A stretch of DNA of 64,000 nt from Phycisphaerae bacterium (GTDB lineage Bacteria; Planctomycetota; Phycisphaerae; Phycisphaerales; UBA1924): contig JAUIHS010000005.1 in assembly GCA_030432255.1 (NCBI GenBank), positions 1-64,000 of the forward strand, read 5' to 3'. Below the pieces are notes generated by a model that worked only from the letters and a program-made list of their open reading frames with translations, was not told the DNA's origin and searched no databases. The position numbers and the translations under genes were made by a program. Below, in pieces: positions 49,567 through 58,725 of this stretch (within the stretch, counting starts at the first letter, position 1; each line of letters starts with the position of its first letter).

Positions 49567-50511
49567 TCAGCGGCCGGCGGAGAGCGTCGGCGTGACGGCG
49601 TGGATCAGAAAGACACGATTGAAGCAGTAGAAGTCGTTGTCAGCGGCCGCGATGTCGATCGTCGAGGTGTCGTTCTCGCGCGTCATCCACTCGCTGTCGA
49701 ATTCATCTTCGGGCGTATCGCCAACTGTTGCGTGCAACCAGATGCGGTGCTCATCGTCCTGGGTCCGGTAGATGCCTCGGCCCCGAACGCGCATGGGTTC
49801 GGCATCAGCGGGCGTGGTCGCGGGTCCACCGATGGTCCACGCGATTCGCACCACGCCGTAGGTTGTCACACCATCCCGCTCGGTGAGTCTGACGAGACCG
49901 AACGTGCCGTTGAGGCCCGTGATGGAAATGGGGCAGAGGCACGGTGGCAGGCAGCCGAACTGATAGGCGCTGTCGGTGAGCGTGTAGCGTCGGATGTCAC
50001 TGTTGTTGACGGGCAGGGCGCGGACGCCGATGACCTGGTCGTAGCAGAAGAAGTCGTTGACCGCCATGTCGATGTCGATGCGGGGGAAGTTGTCGTCCCA
50101 TTGCATGGTGCCGCTGTCGAAGAGTTGCGCGGCGCCGCCATCGAATGAGAGCTTGAGACGCATACGGTGCGTCGGCAGGAGCGACCACGTGTTGATGCTG
50201 TACTCACCGCTGCCCGTGACGGTGAGAGTGCTGCCGTCGTAATTCGTGACGAGCCAGTTCACGTTCGACACCTTGTATTCCGTGCCGAGGGGTGTCGTCG
50301 CCGTGCGCGTCAGTTCGAAGGTGCCGTCAATCGCGATGCTCGGGAACCACGGACAGGCGCAGGGCGGCAGACACCCTTCACCGTAGGTGGACTCTTCGGT
50401 GAGGTAGTAGAGCTGCGTTGCGTTGGCCGAAATGGACTGCGCCTCCAGCGTGCGGCAGGTGCACAGGAGGGCCATGAGTGCGAGACCGATGATCCAGAGT
50501 CGATGGCGCAT
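49567..50511 (-). CDS. Secreted two-repeat protein with CLPPCxCP motif
   Basis: A 314-residue exported protein. ATG at 50511 follows AGGAG by 8 bases. The signal peptide ends near LEAQ; an internal Cys also precedes it, so lipidation is uncertain. The body is two homologous halves. Each starts with YxLTxxxYxxGCLPPCxCP (Cys47, 51, 53 and Cys187, 191, 193), then GTFxLxRx, then a segment ending with DFFCYDQV or DFYCFNRV. The repeat length is about 140 residues. Each half has a probable disulphide pair. No known family is recognised. A secreted beta-sandwich with duplicated binding sites is the most I can infer. Confidence 0.8.
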   Translation of the reverse strand: MRHRLWIIGLALMALLCTCRTLEAQSISANATQLYYLTEESTYGEGCLPPCACPWFPSIAIDGTFELTRTATTPLGTEYKVSNVNWLVTNYDGSTLTVTGSGEYSINTWSLLPTHRMRLKLSFDGGAAQLFDSGTMQWDDNFPRIDIDMAVNDFFCYDQVIGVRALPVNNSDIRRYTLTDSAYQFGCLPPCLCPISITGLNGTFGLVRLTERDGVTTYGVVRIAWTIGGPATTPADAEPMRVRGRGIYRTQDDEHRIWLHATVGDTPEDEFDSEWMTRENDTSTIDIAAADNDFYCFNRVFLIHAVTPTLSAGR

Positions 50512-50651
50512 GGTGAGTCTCCTCGTTTGCAGGTCGATGTCGTGTCCACCCCACAACGACCATCGTACGACTGGAGGATCGGTCCGCCGCGGCTCGTTGG
50601 ATCACTCGGCGGGCGCCCCGCGAACTGGCCAAAATTTTCGGCAATTTTCCA

Positions 50652-52463
50652 TTATCCAGCAGGCGATGTGTATTCGAGGGGGCCGCCGGGGCCGAGGTCA
50701 ATGCCGAGGATCACCCAGGTAATCAGCATGATGGTCCAGATGATCCAGAAGATGAAAGCGTACGGGAGCATCAGGCTGACCAGCGTTCCGATACCCGCCT
50801 TCGGCACGTACTTCTGCATGAAGACGAGGATGATGATCACGTAGGGGTTGAGCGGCGAGATGATGTTCGTCACCGAATCACCCACCCGATAGGCGACCTG
50901 CGTCAGCTCCGGACTGATGTTCACACCGTCCGCCATGAACATCGGAACGAAGACCGGTGCGAAGAAGGCGTACTTCGCCGATGCGGAACCGATGAACAGG
51001 TTGCCCGCCATCACCACCAGGATGAAGACCGCCAGCAGAGCCCAGGGCGGCAGGCTCGCCGCGGCGAGCGCCTCGCCCCCCTTGATTGCGAGCATGAGGC
51101 CGAGGTTGGTGTGGTTGAAGTACGCGATGAACTGGGCGGCGAAGAAGGCAAGCACGATGTAGGGCCCCATGTCGGCCATGGTCTGCGCCATCATTTTCGC
51201 CAGGCCGGCGTCGAGCGATTTCGTATTCGTATTGGCGGTGACGGTGCCCTCGACGATGCCGTAGGTGATACCCGGGATGAGGAAGAGGATGGCCAGCAGC
51301 GGCACGATGGAGGCCACCCAGCGTGCGGACTCATCATCTTCGCCCGTGTACAGCGGTGCGCCGGGGATGAGGATCAGGGCCAGCACCACGAGGACGCCGA
51401 GCAGCGTCGCAGCCACGGCCGCGGTCAGGCCCCGCGCTTCGCCGGGCGAGATGCGTCGGACTGCCTGATCTTCATCCGTCAACGGGCTCGGCCCGCCCTC
51501 TTCGGGCGCCTTCTTCGCGTAGCGTGGCTCGACGAACCATGCGGTGACGGCCCAGCCGACGAATGTGAGCAGGAATGTCGACGCGATCATGAAGTACCAG
51601 TTGCAGGCGGGGCTCACGGTGTACGTCGGGTCGATGATCTGAGCCGCTTCCTGGCTCAGCCCCTGGAGGAGCGGGTCGAGACTGGTGAGGAAGAAGTTGG
51701 CGCTGAAGCCGGCGGAGACACCGGCGAAGACGGCAGCGAGACCGACGAGCGGCGAGCGTCCCACGGCCTTGTAGAGCGCAGCGGCGATAGGTGGCAGAAT
51801 GACATATCCGGCGTCGGCGGCCATGGAACTGGTGATGCCGATGAAGACCATGGCAGGTGTGAGCAGCTTTCCGGGCGTGATGAGCATGAGCGCCTTGAGG
51901 AAGGCGCCGATACATCCGGTCTTCTCCGCCACACCGATACCGAGCATGGCGACGAGCACCACGCCGAGCGGATGGAAGCCGGTGAAGTTCTCGACCATCG
52001 TGTGCACGGCCCAGTAGAAGCCGTCGCGGCTGAGCAGGCTGTTGACCTTGATGGTTTCGGTATCGGGTTCGACGAGGAGTCCGCCGGTCTCCGGATTCAC
52101 CTGGGCGCTCTGCACCTTCGAGAGCTTCGGTTGCATGAGGATCTCGCCGTCCTCATCGCGAAGCGGGTTGCCTTCGTCGTCCTTGACCTGCTGCATGTCC
52201 AGTTTCTGCACGCGCCCCTGAACGGACGAGGTCATGATCTCGATGGGCTCACCCGTCTCCGGATTCAGGACATCGACGAGCATCGGCTTGCTGATCGGCT
52301 TCTCGACGCTCCAGTCCAGCGCGGATCCGAGGGCGGAGAGCAGTACGACGACCACCGCGCCCCCGATGAAGAGCACCGTGGGGTCGGGCAGCATGTTGCC
52401 CACCCGCTCGACGAAGTTGAGGAGGGCGCCGCTGATTCCGCTTGAACCGTCTTGCTTGCTCAT
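50652..52463 (-). CDS. abgT: AbgT family transporter
   Basis: A polytopic inner-membrane protein of 603 residues from the AbgT family (p-aminobenzoyl-glutamate uptake or sulfonamide/antimetabolite efflux). RVGNMLPDPTVLFIGGAVV opens the family, and the family core is seen in TGFHPLGVVLVAMLGIGVAE, SSMAADAGYVILPPIAAALY and the C-terminal RVGDSVTNIISPLNPYVIII. The periplasmic or cytoplasmic loop near residue 60-130 is longer than usual and acidic. The start lies 136 bases from the divergent peptide transporter. The direction of transport cannot be told from the sequence. Confidence 0.93.
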   Translation of the reverse strand: MSKQDGSSGISGALLNFVERVGNMLPDPTVLFIGGAVVVVLLSALGSALDWSVEKPISKPMLVDVLNPETGEPIEIMTSSVQGRVQKLDMQQVKDDEGNPLRDEDGEILMQPKLSKVQSAQVNPETGGLLVEPDTETIKVNSLLSRDGFYWAVHTMVENFTGFHPLGVVLVAMLGIGVAEKTGCIGAFLKALMLITPGKLLTPAMVFIGITSSMAADAGYVILPPIAAALYKAVGRSPLVGLAAVFAGVSAGFSANFFLTSLDPLLQGLSQEAAQIIDPTYTVSPACNWYFMIASTFLLTFVGWAVTAWFVEPRYAKKAPEEGGPSPLTDEDQAVRRISPGEARGLTAAVAATLLGVLVVLALILIPGAPLYTGEDDESARWVASIVPLLAILFLIPGITYGIVEGTVTANTNTKSLDAGLAKMMAQTMADMGPYIVLAFFAAQFIAYFNHTNLGLMLAIKGGEALAAASLPPWALLAVFILVVMAGNLFIGSASAKYAFFAPVFVPMFMADGVNISPELTQVAYRVGDSVTNIISPLNPYVIIILVFMQKYVPKAGIGTLVSLMLPYAFIFWIIWTIMLITWVILGIDLGPGGPLEYTSPAG

Positions 52464-52599
52464 GGCCCGATTCTGACGAGCGGGTCACTCCGCCGCAACA
52501 CTCCCGAACGAACCACGGATACCAGCCGCCCCCGGGTGCCACGCCATTCACTACAATCGTGCCCTTGAACCTGATGCCACGCTTTGACAGGAGCGGCTC

Positions 52600-54699
52600 A
52601 TGAGTGACTCTCACGGTCGTGATGACTTTGACCTTGAGCACAGCAGTCCGGACATTGCGGAGGGGCACTTCGGCAAGCCGCCCGCCGAGTTGACGGCGTC
52701 GCCGAAGACATCAGGTCACCCGGCGGGCCTGTGGGTGCTGTTCATCACGGAGATGTGGGAGCGGTTCAGCTACTACGGCATGCGTGCCCTGCTGGTGCTG
52801 TACCTCGTCGCATCCGTGAACGATCCTGAGAATCCGGGCATGGGTTGGACGCAGGAGCAGGCCGGCTTGCTCTACGGCATTTACACCGCGCTCGTCTACC
52901 TGACACCCATCTTCGGCGGCATTCTCGCCGACCTCGTGCTGGGTACGCACCGCTCGGTTCTCATCGGGGGATGGATCATCGCCGCGGGCCATTTCTGCCT
53001 GGCGTTGACAGAGCTCTTCGGGCATGGCTCGGCCGCCACGGGCACTTTCATTTTCGGACTGCTCCTGATCATCATCGGCACGGGCTTCTTCAAACCCTGC
53101 GTCTCCGTGATGGTCGGGCAGTTGTATGCAGAGGATGACCACCGGCGTGACTCGGCGTTCACGATCTTCTACATGGGGATCAACGTCGGTGCCTTCCTGT
53201 CCGGCGTGGTCGCCGGCACTCTGGGTGAGGTCGTGGGGTGGCACTGGGGTTTCGGCTCAGCCGGGGTCGGCATGGTGCTGGGCCTCTTCGTGTACCAGGC
53301 CCTGCGTCCGAAGTACCTCAAGGGCATCGGCCTCCCTCCCGGGCACAGCGCACCGATCGAGGAGAGCAAGGTCGCCTCCAAGGAGACGGAGCGACCATTC
53401 GGCCGCATCGACTTCGATCGCATGCTGGTCATCCTCGTCCTGTCGGCGATGGTGGTCTTCTTCTGGGCCGCCTTCGAGCAGGCGGGCACCTCGATGAACC
53501 TCTTCGCGTACGAGAAGACGGATCGCAACGTCATGGGCTTCGAGTTCCCGGCCACGTGGTACCAGTCTGTCAATCCGCTGTACATCGTGATCTTTGCACC
53601 CATCTTCGCCTGGTTCTGGATGTGGCTCGACAAGCGGGGACTCCAGCCGCGAACCCCCGTGAAGTTCGCCTTCGGCCTGATGATGCTGGGTTTCGGCTTC
53701 GCATTCATGATTCTGGCCTCACTGGAGTCCGCCAACCGCCCCTTCTATGAAGTGGACATCAAGGGTCCGGACGGCCAGACGAGAATCGTCGCGCTCGATG
53801 CAGCGACCGGTGACCTTCACCAGGGTGGCGTGCCCGACAGTTTCATGCTGCCACCACCGGAGGAGGAGAGTGCCGCTGATGATGCCGCCTCCGAGTCGGA
53901 AGATGAGCAGGATTCCGGCGAGGATGAAGTGCCGACTCCGGAAGACATCAGCGGCGCCATGAGCGATGCGCTGGCTGAACTGCAACGCATCAGGGGGCTT
54001 CAGGGCATCGAGGTGTATTCGTCGGAGGATGGGACCATCCAGTTCGACGCCACCTGGAACCTCGACGGCCGGGAAGTCACCGTTCATGGTGATGCGCGAG
54101 GTGCCGCGGCGGCATTGGCGGACCTCTCTGAGATCCCGGGCCTGGAGAGCATTCGTCTGAGTCGGGAGGACGACGAGGTGTACTTCCGCGCCCTGCTGGT
54201 GATTGACGATGAAGCGACGCGGGTGGAGGGCCCGGCGACGCAGGCGGCAGTCCTGCAGCGCGTCTCTCAGCGCCCGAACTTTGCCGAGGCCATCTCCACC
54301 CTCAAGGAAGAGGCGGGTGGTGGCGAGATCGGCGTTGTGCAATTGCGTGAGATTCCCGGGCGGAAATCGGGGCCGCACTGGCTGCTGCTGGCGTATCTCC
54401 TGCACACGTGGGGTGAACTCTGTCTGTCACCGGTCGGCCTCTCGATGGTGACGAAGCTGGCACACGTCAAGATCCGGTCGCTGATGATGGGCGTGTGGTT
54501 CGTATCGAACTTCGTCTCCAACATCGTGGCGGGTCTGCTGTTCGTCTACTCCGCCCAGATCGCGGAGTCGAGGTACTTCGCGTGGATGCTGGGAGATGCG
54601 GACTTCTACATGGTCCTGTTGATCGCACCTGTACTGGCGGGACTCTTCGTGCTGCTGATCTCACCCTTCCTCAAACGCATGATGCACGGATTGCATTGA
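52600..54699 (+). CDS. POT-family peptide transporter with large soluble insert
   Basis: A proton-coupled oligopeptide transporter of 699 residues; the family is usually about 490-500. The POT signature EMWERFSYYGMRALLVLYL is in the first helix, and FSIFYMGIN-like and GAFLSG motifs follow (FTIFYMGINVGAFLSGVVAG). Residues about 383-588 are an inserted soluble region: a strongly acidic run (EEESAADDAASESEDEQDSG) followed by alpha/beta sequence (ALAELQRIRGLQGIEVYSSE). The last helices resume with LLLAYLLHTWGELCLSPVGL. AGGAG precedes the ATG at 52600. The next gene begins 3 bases after the stop. Confidence 0.92.
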   Translation: MSDSHGRDDFDLEHSSPDIAEGHFGKPPAELTASPKTSGHPAGLWVLFITEMWERFSYYGMRALLVLYLVASVNDPENPGMGWTQEQAGLLYGIYTALVYLTPIFGGILADLVLGTHRSVLIGGWIIAAGHFCLALTELFGHGSAATGTFIFGLLLIIIGTGFFKPCVSVMVGQLYAEDDHRRDSAFTIFYMGINVGAFLSGVVAGTLGEVVGWHWGFGSAGVGMVLGLFVYQALRPKYLKGIGLPPGHSAPIEESKVASKETERPFGRIDFDRMLVILVLSAMVVFFWAAFEQAGTSMNLFAYEKTDRNVMGFEFPATWYQSVNPLYIVIFAPIFAWFWMWLDKRGLQPRTPVKFAFGLMMLGFGFAFMILASLESANRPFYEVDIKGPDGQTRIVALDAATGDLHQGGVPDSFMLPPPEEESAADDAASESEDEQDSGEDEVPTPEDISGAMSDALAELQRIRGLQGIEVYSSEDGTIQFDATWNLDGREVTVHGDARGAAAALADLSEIPGLESIRLSREDDEVYFRALLVIDDEATRVEGPATQAAVLQRVSQRPNFAEAISTLKEEAGGGEIGVVQLREIPGRKSGPHWLLLAYLLHTWGELCLSPVGLSMVTKLAHVKIRSLMMGVWFVSNFVSNIVAGLLFVYSAQIAESRYFAWMLGDADFYMVLLIAPVLAGLFVLLISPFLKRMMHGLH

Positions 54700-54702
54700 C
54701 AC

Positions 54703-55449
54703 ATGACTGATGCGACCTCATCCACGAGCCGCCGGTCCCCCCTGCTGCTGTGGATCTCCATCCTGCTGCCGCTGATCGTTCCGATCATGCTCGTGGTCGC
54801 CGCGGCCATCGACCCCGCGATCGCTGACGGCATGGTGGCGAAGGAGAAGGGCATCGTCGAACACCTCACGGTGGTCGTCCTGCTCCCGGGAATCGTGGCG
54901 GGTTTCTGGGGCGCGTGGGTCGCGTTTCGTCGAGGGTTGATGCCGAAGTGGTGGATCCCGGGCTGGTTCGTGATGTGGTCACTGGCATGCATCTACTTTG
55001 CCGGTGAGGAGATCAGTTGGGGCCAGCATTACTTCGGTTGGGAAGCCTCCGATGCGATGAAGGAGATCAACGATCAGGAGGAGACCAACCTCCACAACAT
55101 GACCTCCTGGCTGGACCAGAAGCCGCGAACGCTCGTGGAGATCTTCATCGTGGTCGGCGGTCTCATCATTCCGCTCATTCACAAGTTGCAGGGCGAGAAG
55201 CGCCCGGGGCCTGATCGCTGGGACCACTGGATCTGGCCGACCGCAGCCTGCTCGACAGCGGCGGCGATGATGCTGGTCTGCCGCGCCGGCCAGGCGCTGG
55301 AAGAGACGATGCCGGATCTCATGACGGGACTGGCATCGAGTGAATCGCGTGAATTCGCGATCGCGCTCTTCCTTGCGATGTATCTCGTCGTTTGGGCGCT
55401 GCGGGTCAGGCGTCGGGCGAGGAGTGCGGCGACTCCAGAATCAGCGTGA
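54703..55449 (+). CDS. Polytopic membrane protein with EEISWGQ motif
   Basis: A 248-residue inner-membrane protein with about six hydrophobic segments. A conserved motif FAGEEISWGQHYFGWEAS, then INDQEETNLHNMTSWL, lies at residue 100-145 in the second half, a region conserved across several bacterial proteins of unknown function. It starts 3 bases after the peptide transporter, so it may be cotranscribed. Its end overlaps the dtd gene on the other strand by 44 bases (55406-55449). No function is known to me. Confidence 0.8.
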   Translation: MTDATSSTSRRSPLLLWISILLPLIVPIMLVVAAAIDPAIADGMVAKEKGIVEHLTVVVLLPGIVAGFWGAWVAFRRGLMPKWWIPGWFVMWSLACIYFAGEEISWGQHYFGWEASDAMKEINDQEETNLHNMTSWLDQKPRTLVEIFIVVGGLIIPLIHKLQGEKRPGPDRWDHWIWPTAACSTAAAMMLVCRAGQALEETMPDLMTGLASSESREFAIALFLAMYLVVWALRVRRRARSAATPESA

Positions 55450-55864
55450 TCGGCCCATCGTTCCCGATCGTCACGAGCATGTCCGCACCGAATTCGCCTG
55501 TTGCAACGGGAACGCCGAGACCTTCGACCATCGTCACGAACTGATCGAACATGGGTGATGCCACCTCAGGCGACTTGGCCGTCGAAAACGACGGGCGCCT
55601 CCCCTTCCGGCAGTCTCCGGCGACCGTGAAATTGGGGACCAGGAGCACGTCGCCGCTGATGTCGAGGACCGACCGGTTCATGCGGCCCTCGGCATCTGGA
55701 AAGATGCGCAGGTGTACGACCTTCTCCGCCATCCAGCGCAACTCGCGATCCGTGTCCTCAGCCTCGATGCCGGCCAGCGCGACCAGGCCCGTGCCGCAAT
55801 CGGCCCGATGATCGCCTTGGACGTGCAGCGTTGCGGAGCGGACGCGTTGGACGATGACCTTCAT
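55406..55864 (-). CDS. dtd: D-aminoacyl-tRNA deacylase
   Basis: A 152-residue enzyme that removes D-amino acids mischarged onto tRNA. Dtd features are MKVIVQRVRSATLHVQG at the start, DVLLVPNFTVAGDCRKGRRPSF (in place of the usual VSQFTL) and the Gly-cisPro motif within TIGNDGPITLILESP. The Ser-Gln of the catalytic loop is thus Pro-Asn here, while the Gly-cisPro chirality filter is kept. The last residues overlap the tail of the convergent membrane-protein gene. Otherwise full length and well conserved. Confidence 0.93.
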   Translation of the reverse strand: MKVIVQRVRSATLHVQGDHRADCGTGLVALAGIEAEDTDRELRWMAEKVVHLRIFPDAEGRMNRSVLDISGDVLLVPNFTVAGDCRKGRRPSFSTAKSPEVASPMFDQFVTMVEGLGVPVATGEFGADMLVTIGNDGPITLILESPHSSPDA

Positions 55865-55924
55865 GCCGACATCCTATCGGCCGCCGGGACGGGTATGCTA
55901 CCGATTCGAAACGGGAGGATTTCG

Positions 55925-57115
55925 ATGAGCGAGCAGTACAGTGGACCATTGCGCAGCGAGCAGGATCTTGATGCCATCGTGCCGATCCTCGCTTCGGCAT
56001 TCGGAGCGGACGACGAGGGGATTCGAAGTTGGGTCGCCAAGGCGGGACCGGAGAACTTCAGGACCCTGGAATCCGAGGGCGATATCGTCGGGTGCCTCGG
56101 GCAAGCGGACATCGGGCAGTACTTCGGCGGACGTGAGGTATCGATGTGGGGCGTCTACGGCGTGGCGATCGCGCCGGAACGGCGCGGGCGCGGCCATGCC
56201 CTCACGCTCATGGATGACCACATCCGCGAGTGTGCGCGGGCGGGCGTTGCATTGTCCACGCTCTTCCCGGCAACCCACAGTCTCTACCGGCGTTCCGACT
56301 ATGAGCGCGCAGGCGAGGTGTACGACATCGGCATCGAGCCGAAGCACATCGATGTGCGCGAGCGACCCCTGGCTGTGCGGGCGGTGGACGAGGATGACAT
56401 GCCGGCACTCATGGAGATGCATCGCCAGACGGGGCGCCATGAGAATGGTGAACTGGCCCGCAACAGCTATATCTGGCCCCGCATCACCGAACCGAGAGGC
56501 AAGCCCGCCACGGGCTACGTGGTCACGCGGGGCGGTGTGATCGAGGGGTATGTCTTCTACACCACGACCAGCGACGAGATGTTCTACCTGAAGCTGACCG
56601 TGCACGACATCCGCGCGGTCAGCGAGGACGCCGCGCGAACACTCCTCCGGTTCCTCGCGGATCATCGATCCACGTGTCGCGGCATGACGCTGGGCGTCGC
56701 GCCGAATGACCCCCTGCTGCTCGTGCCATCCGAGTACACGTTCAAGATGCGGGTGTTCGAGTACTGGATGACGCGCATCGTGAATATCCGACGCGCCCTT
56801 GAGGAACGCGGCTATCCGTCGGGTCTGTCGACGCGCTTCATCATCCGGATCACGGAGGACAGGCTCGTGCCGGACAATGTCGGCGCCTGGCTGGTGGAGG
56901 TGCAGGATGGTCGTGCCACTGTGTCGCCAGCAAGCGGGCGCGAGTCTGATCCTGTGGTGACCACGAACATCCGTGACCTGGTTCCCGTCTACACGGGCTT
57001 CATGAGCGCGGCGGCGCTGGCGCGGATCGGGCGTATCAGTGGCAACGAATCCGGGTTGGAGCGCGTGACTGCCGCGTTCGCGACCGGCCACCCGTGGATG
57101 TCGTCGCAGTTCTGA
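55925..57115 (+). CDS. Eis-like GNAT acetyltransferase
   Basis: A 396-residue acetyltransferase with the Eis layout: an N-terminal GNAT domain, a second degenerate GNAT-like domain and a C-terminal SCP2-like domain. The acetyl-CoA loop is GVAIAPERRGRGHALTLMDD at about residues 76-95. The C-terminal region DLVPVYTGFMSAAALARIG resembles the sterol-carrier part. Start ATG 55925 follows GGGAGGA by 5 bases; an in-frame upstream extension overlaps dtd and is rejected. It faces away from dtd. Substrate unknown; the family acetylates amines on proteins, peptides or aminoglycosides. Confidence 0.88.
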   Translation: MSEQYSGPLRSEQDLDAIVPILASAFGADDEGIRSWVAKAGPENFRTLESEGDIVGCLGQADIGQYFGGREVSMWGVYGVAIAPERRGRGHALTLMDDHIRECARAGVALSTLFPATHSLYRRSDYERAGEVYDIGIEPKHIDVRERPLAVRAVDEDDMPALMEMHRQTGRHENGELARNSYIWPRITEPRGKPATGYVVTRGGVIEGYVFYTTTSDEMFYLKLTVHDIRAVSEDAARTLLRFLADHRSTCRGMTLGVAPNDPLLLVPSEYTFKMRVFEYWMTRIVNIRRALEERGYPSGLSTRFIIRITEDRLVPDNVGAWLVEVQDGRATVSPASGRESDPVVTTNIRDLVPVYTGFMSAAALARIGRISGNESGLERVTAAFATGHPWMSSQF

Positions 57116-57124
57116 GGAGGAGTC

Positions 57125-57787
57125 ATGTCTGAACCGCAAGCCTGGAGACCCCCGGACACACTTCCGCTGACACTCCAGACGCCTCGGATGCTCATTCGGC
57201 CGTACACGTCGGATGATGGTGAAGCGATCTTCGAAGCGATTGACACCGACCGCGAGAGCTACCTGCCGTGGCTACCCTGGGTGCGCATCGACAACCGTTC
57301 CGTGGCCGAGTGCATCTTCAACATCGAGCGGTTTCGGCGCGATGCACTGTCATGGCCGTGCGCGGAGTATGTCGTGGGCGCGTTTCATGGCGAGTCGGGT
57401 CGGCTGATCGGCGGCATCGGATTCCGTCCCAAGTCCCCGGCCCTGCACATTGCCGAGATCGGGTACTGGGTTCGCCCGGACGAGCGCGGCCGGGGCTACT
57501 GCACGGAAGCGGTGGGTCACCTGATCTCCCGGATGTTCACGCCTCAGAACTCGGGAGGCTGGGGACTCCGTCGCGCGGATGTCCTCATGGCGGCGGCGAA
57601 TGAGGCGTCGCAAGCCGTGCCGCGAAAGCTCGGCATGCGTCTTGAGTTTGCGGCGGTGCAGGAGCGCTGGGTTGAGGGAGTCGGGTATCACGACACGCGC
57701 GGCTACGGCATTCTGGCATCGGAGTGGGATTTCGATCGACACTGCGCCCGTGCGGACCGGCAGCGTGGCGAGTTCGAGCCTGCCTGA
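57125..57787 (+). CDS. RimJ/RimL-type GNAT N-acetyltransferase
   Basis: A 220-residue GNAT enzyme. Family features are TPRMLIRPYTSDDGEAIFEA at the start, IGYWVRPDERGRGYCTEAVG holding the acetyl-CoA loop, and ANEASQAVPRKLGMRLE near the end. RimJ/RimL-type enzymes acetylate ribosomal-protein N-termini or other amines; the substrate here is unknown. It follows the Eis-like gene by 9 bases and GGAGG lies upstream, so the two acetyltransferases form a pair. Confidence 0.9.
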   Translation: MSEPQAWRPPDTLPLTLQTPRMLIRPYTSDDGEAIFEAIDTDRESYLPWLPWVRIDNRSVAECIFNIERFRRDALSWPCAEYVVGAFHGESGRLIGGIGFRPKSPALHIAEIGYWVRPDERGRGYCTEAVGHLISRMFTPQNSGGWGLRRADVLMAAANEASQAVPRKLGMRLEFAAVQERWVEGVGYHDTRGYGILASEWDFDRHCARADRQRGEFEPA

Positions 57788-57814
57788 GCCGACTGGTTCG
57801 GCTACAGTACCGAC

Positions 57815-58630
57815 ATGGTCGCAGACGACACGCGCCCCGATCCTGCCGGCGAATCGTCCATCTACGAACTGGAGGCGAGTCACGAACCGCCCCCGCTTCC
57901 GGGCGATGTGGTGGTGCGTGATGACGAGGAGAGCCTGCACACGGCGCTGGCCTCCGACCTGCTGATCCACGCGAACAACTGTGTGCGGACGTTCGGTGAC
58001 TTTCACCTGGCGCTGTCCGGTGGTTCGACCCCGATGCCGTTCTACCGTCGGCTCATGGTGGATCCTGCCTATCGCGAGTTTCCCTGGCGGCGAACGCACC
58101 TGTGGATCGTCGATGAGCGATGCGTGGCGTTTGATGATCCCATGAGCAACTTCGGGCAGATCCGGGACTACCTCGTCGGTCACTCCGACATCCCGAAGGC
58201 CAATGTTCACCCGATGGAGGCGACGCTTCCCGATGCGCCGGAGCGTTACGAGCGGGAGATTCAGGCCGCGCTGGCGTGGCGTGAGAAGGGACAGGATCGG
58301 CTCGACTTCGTCCTGCTCGGCATGGGAGGCGACGGGCACACGGCATCCCTTTTCCCGGGAACCGAAGCACTGGAGATCGATGACCGCCTGGTCACTCGCG
58401 TGCACGTTGCGCACGTGACGCCGCCCGACCGTGTGACGATGACCTACCGCTTGCTCAACAGCGCCAGGTTCATAGGCTTACTTGTTCGCGGGGCGTCCAA
58501 ACGCAGCATGATCGAGGCCATCTCGCAGCCCGGGGCAACACTCCGACAGTACCCTGTTCTTGGGATTCAGCCGGTGGGCGGGGTCGTGCGCTGGTACCTC
58601 GACCGGGACGCATGCCCCCGCGCAGATTGA
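57815..58630 (+). CDS. pgl: 6-phosphogluconolactonase
   Basis: A DevB-type enzyme of 271 residues that hydrolyses 6-phosphogluconolactone in the oxidative pentose phosphate pathway. FHLALSGGSTPMPFYRRLM, LWIVDERCVAFDDPMSNFGQ and LDFVLLGMGGDGHTASLFPG are the conserved phosphate and substrate motifs. The N-terminal 45 residues are a disordered extension. It lies 95 bases before zwf, the enzyme that makes its substrate, in the same direction. Confidence 0.94.
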   Translation: MVADDTRPDPAGESSIYELEASHEPPPLPGDVVVRDDEESLHTALASDLLIHANNCVRTFGDFHLALSGGSTPMPFYRRLMVDPAYREFPWRRTHLWIVDERCVAFDDPMSNFGQIRDYLVGHSDIPKANVHPMEATLPDAPERYEREIQAALAWREKGQDRLDFVLLGMGGDGHTASLFPGTEALEIDDRLVTRVHVAHVTPPDRVTMTYRLLNSARFIGLLVRGASKRSMIEAISQPGATLRQYPVLGIQPVGGVVRWYLDRDACPRAD

Positions 58631-58725
58631 TGGCGACGCCCCGATCCGAATTGAGCCCTGCCTGACAACGACCGATAGGTATCGAGAGACTCCTCGCGTC
58701 ACCACCGTTCTTCGGGAACTGAATC

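Noticed and set aside
51111-52445. A 444-codon plus-strand frame opposite abgT
   Set aside because: Antisense to a well-conserved transporter; composition is that of a shadow frame.
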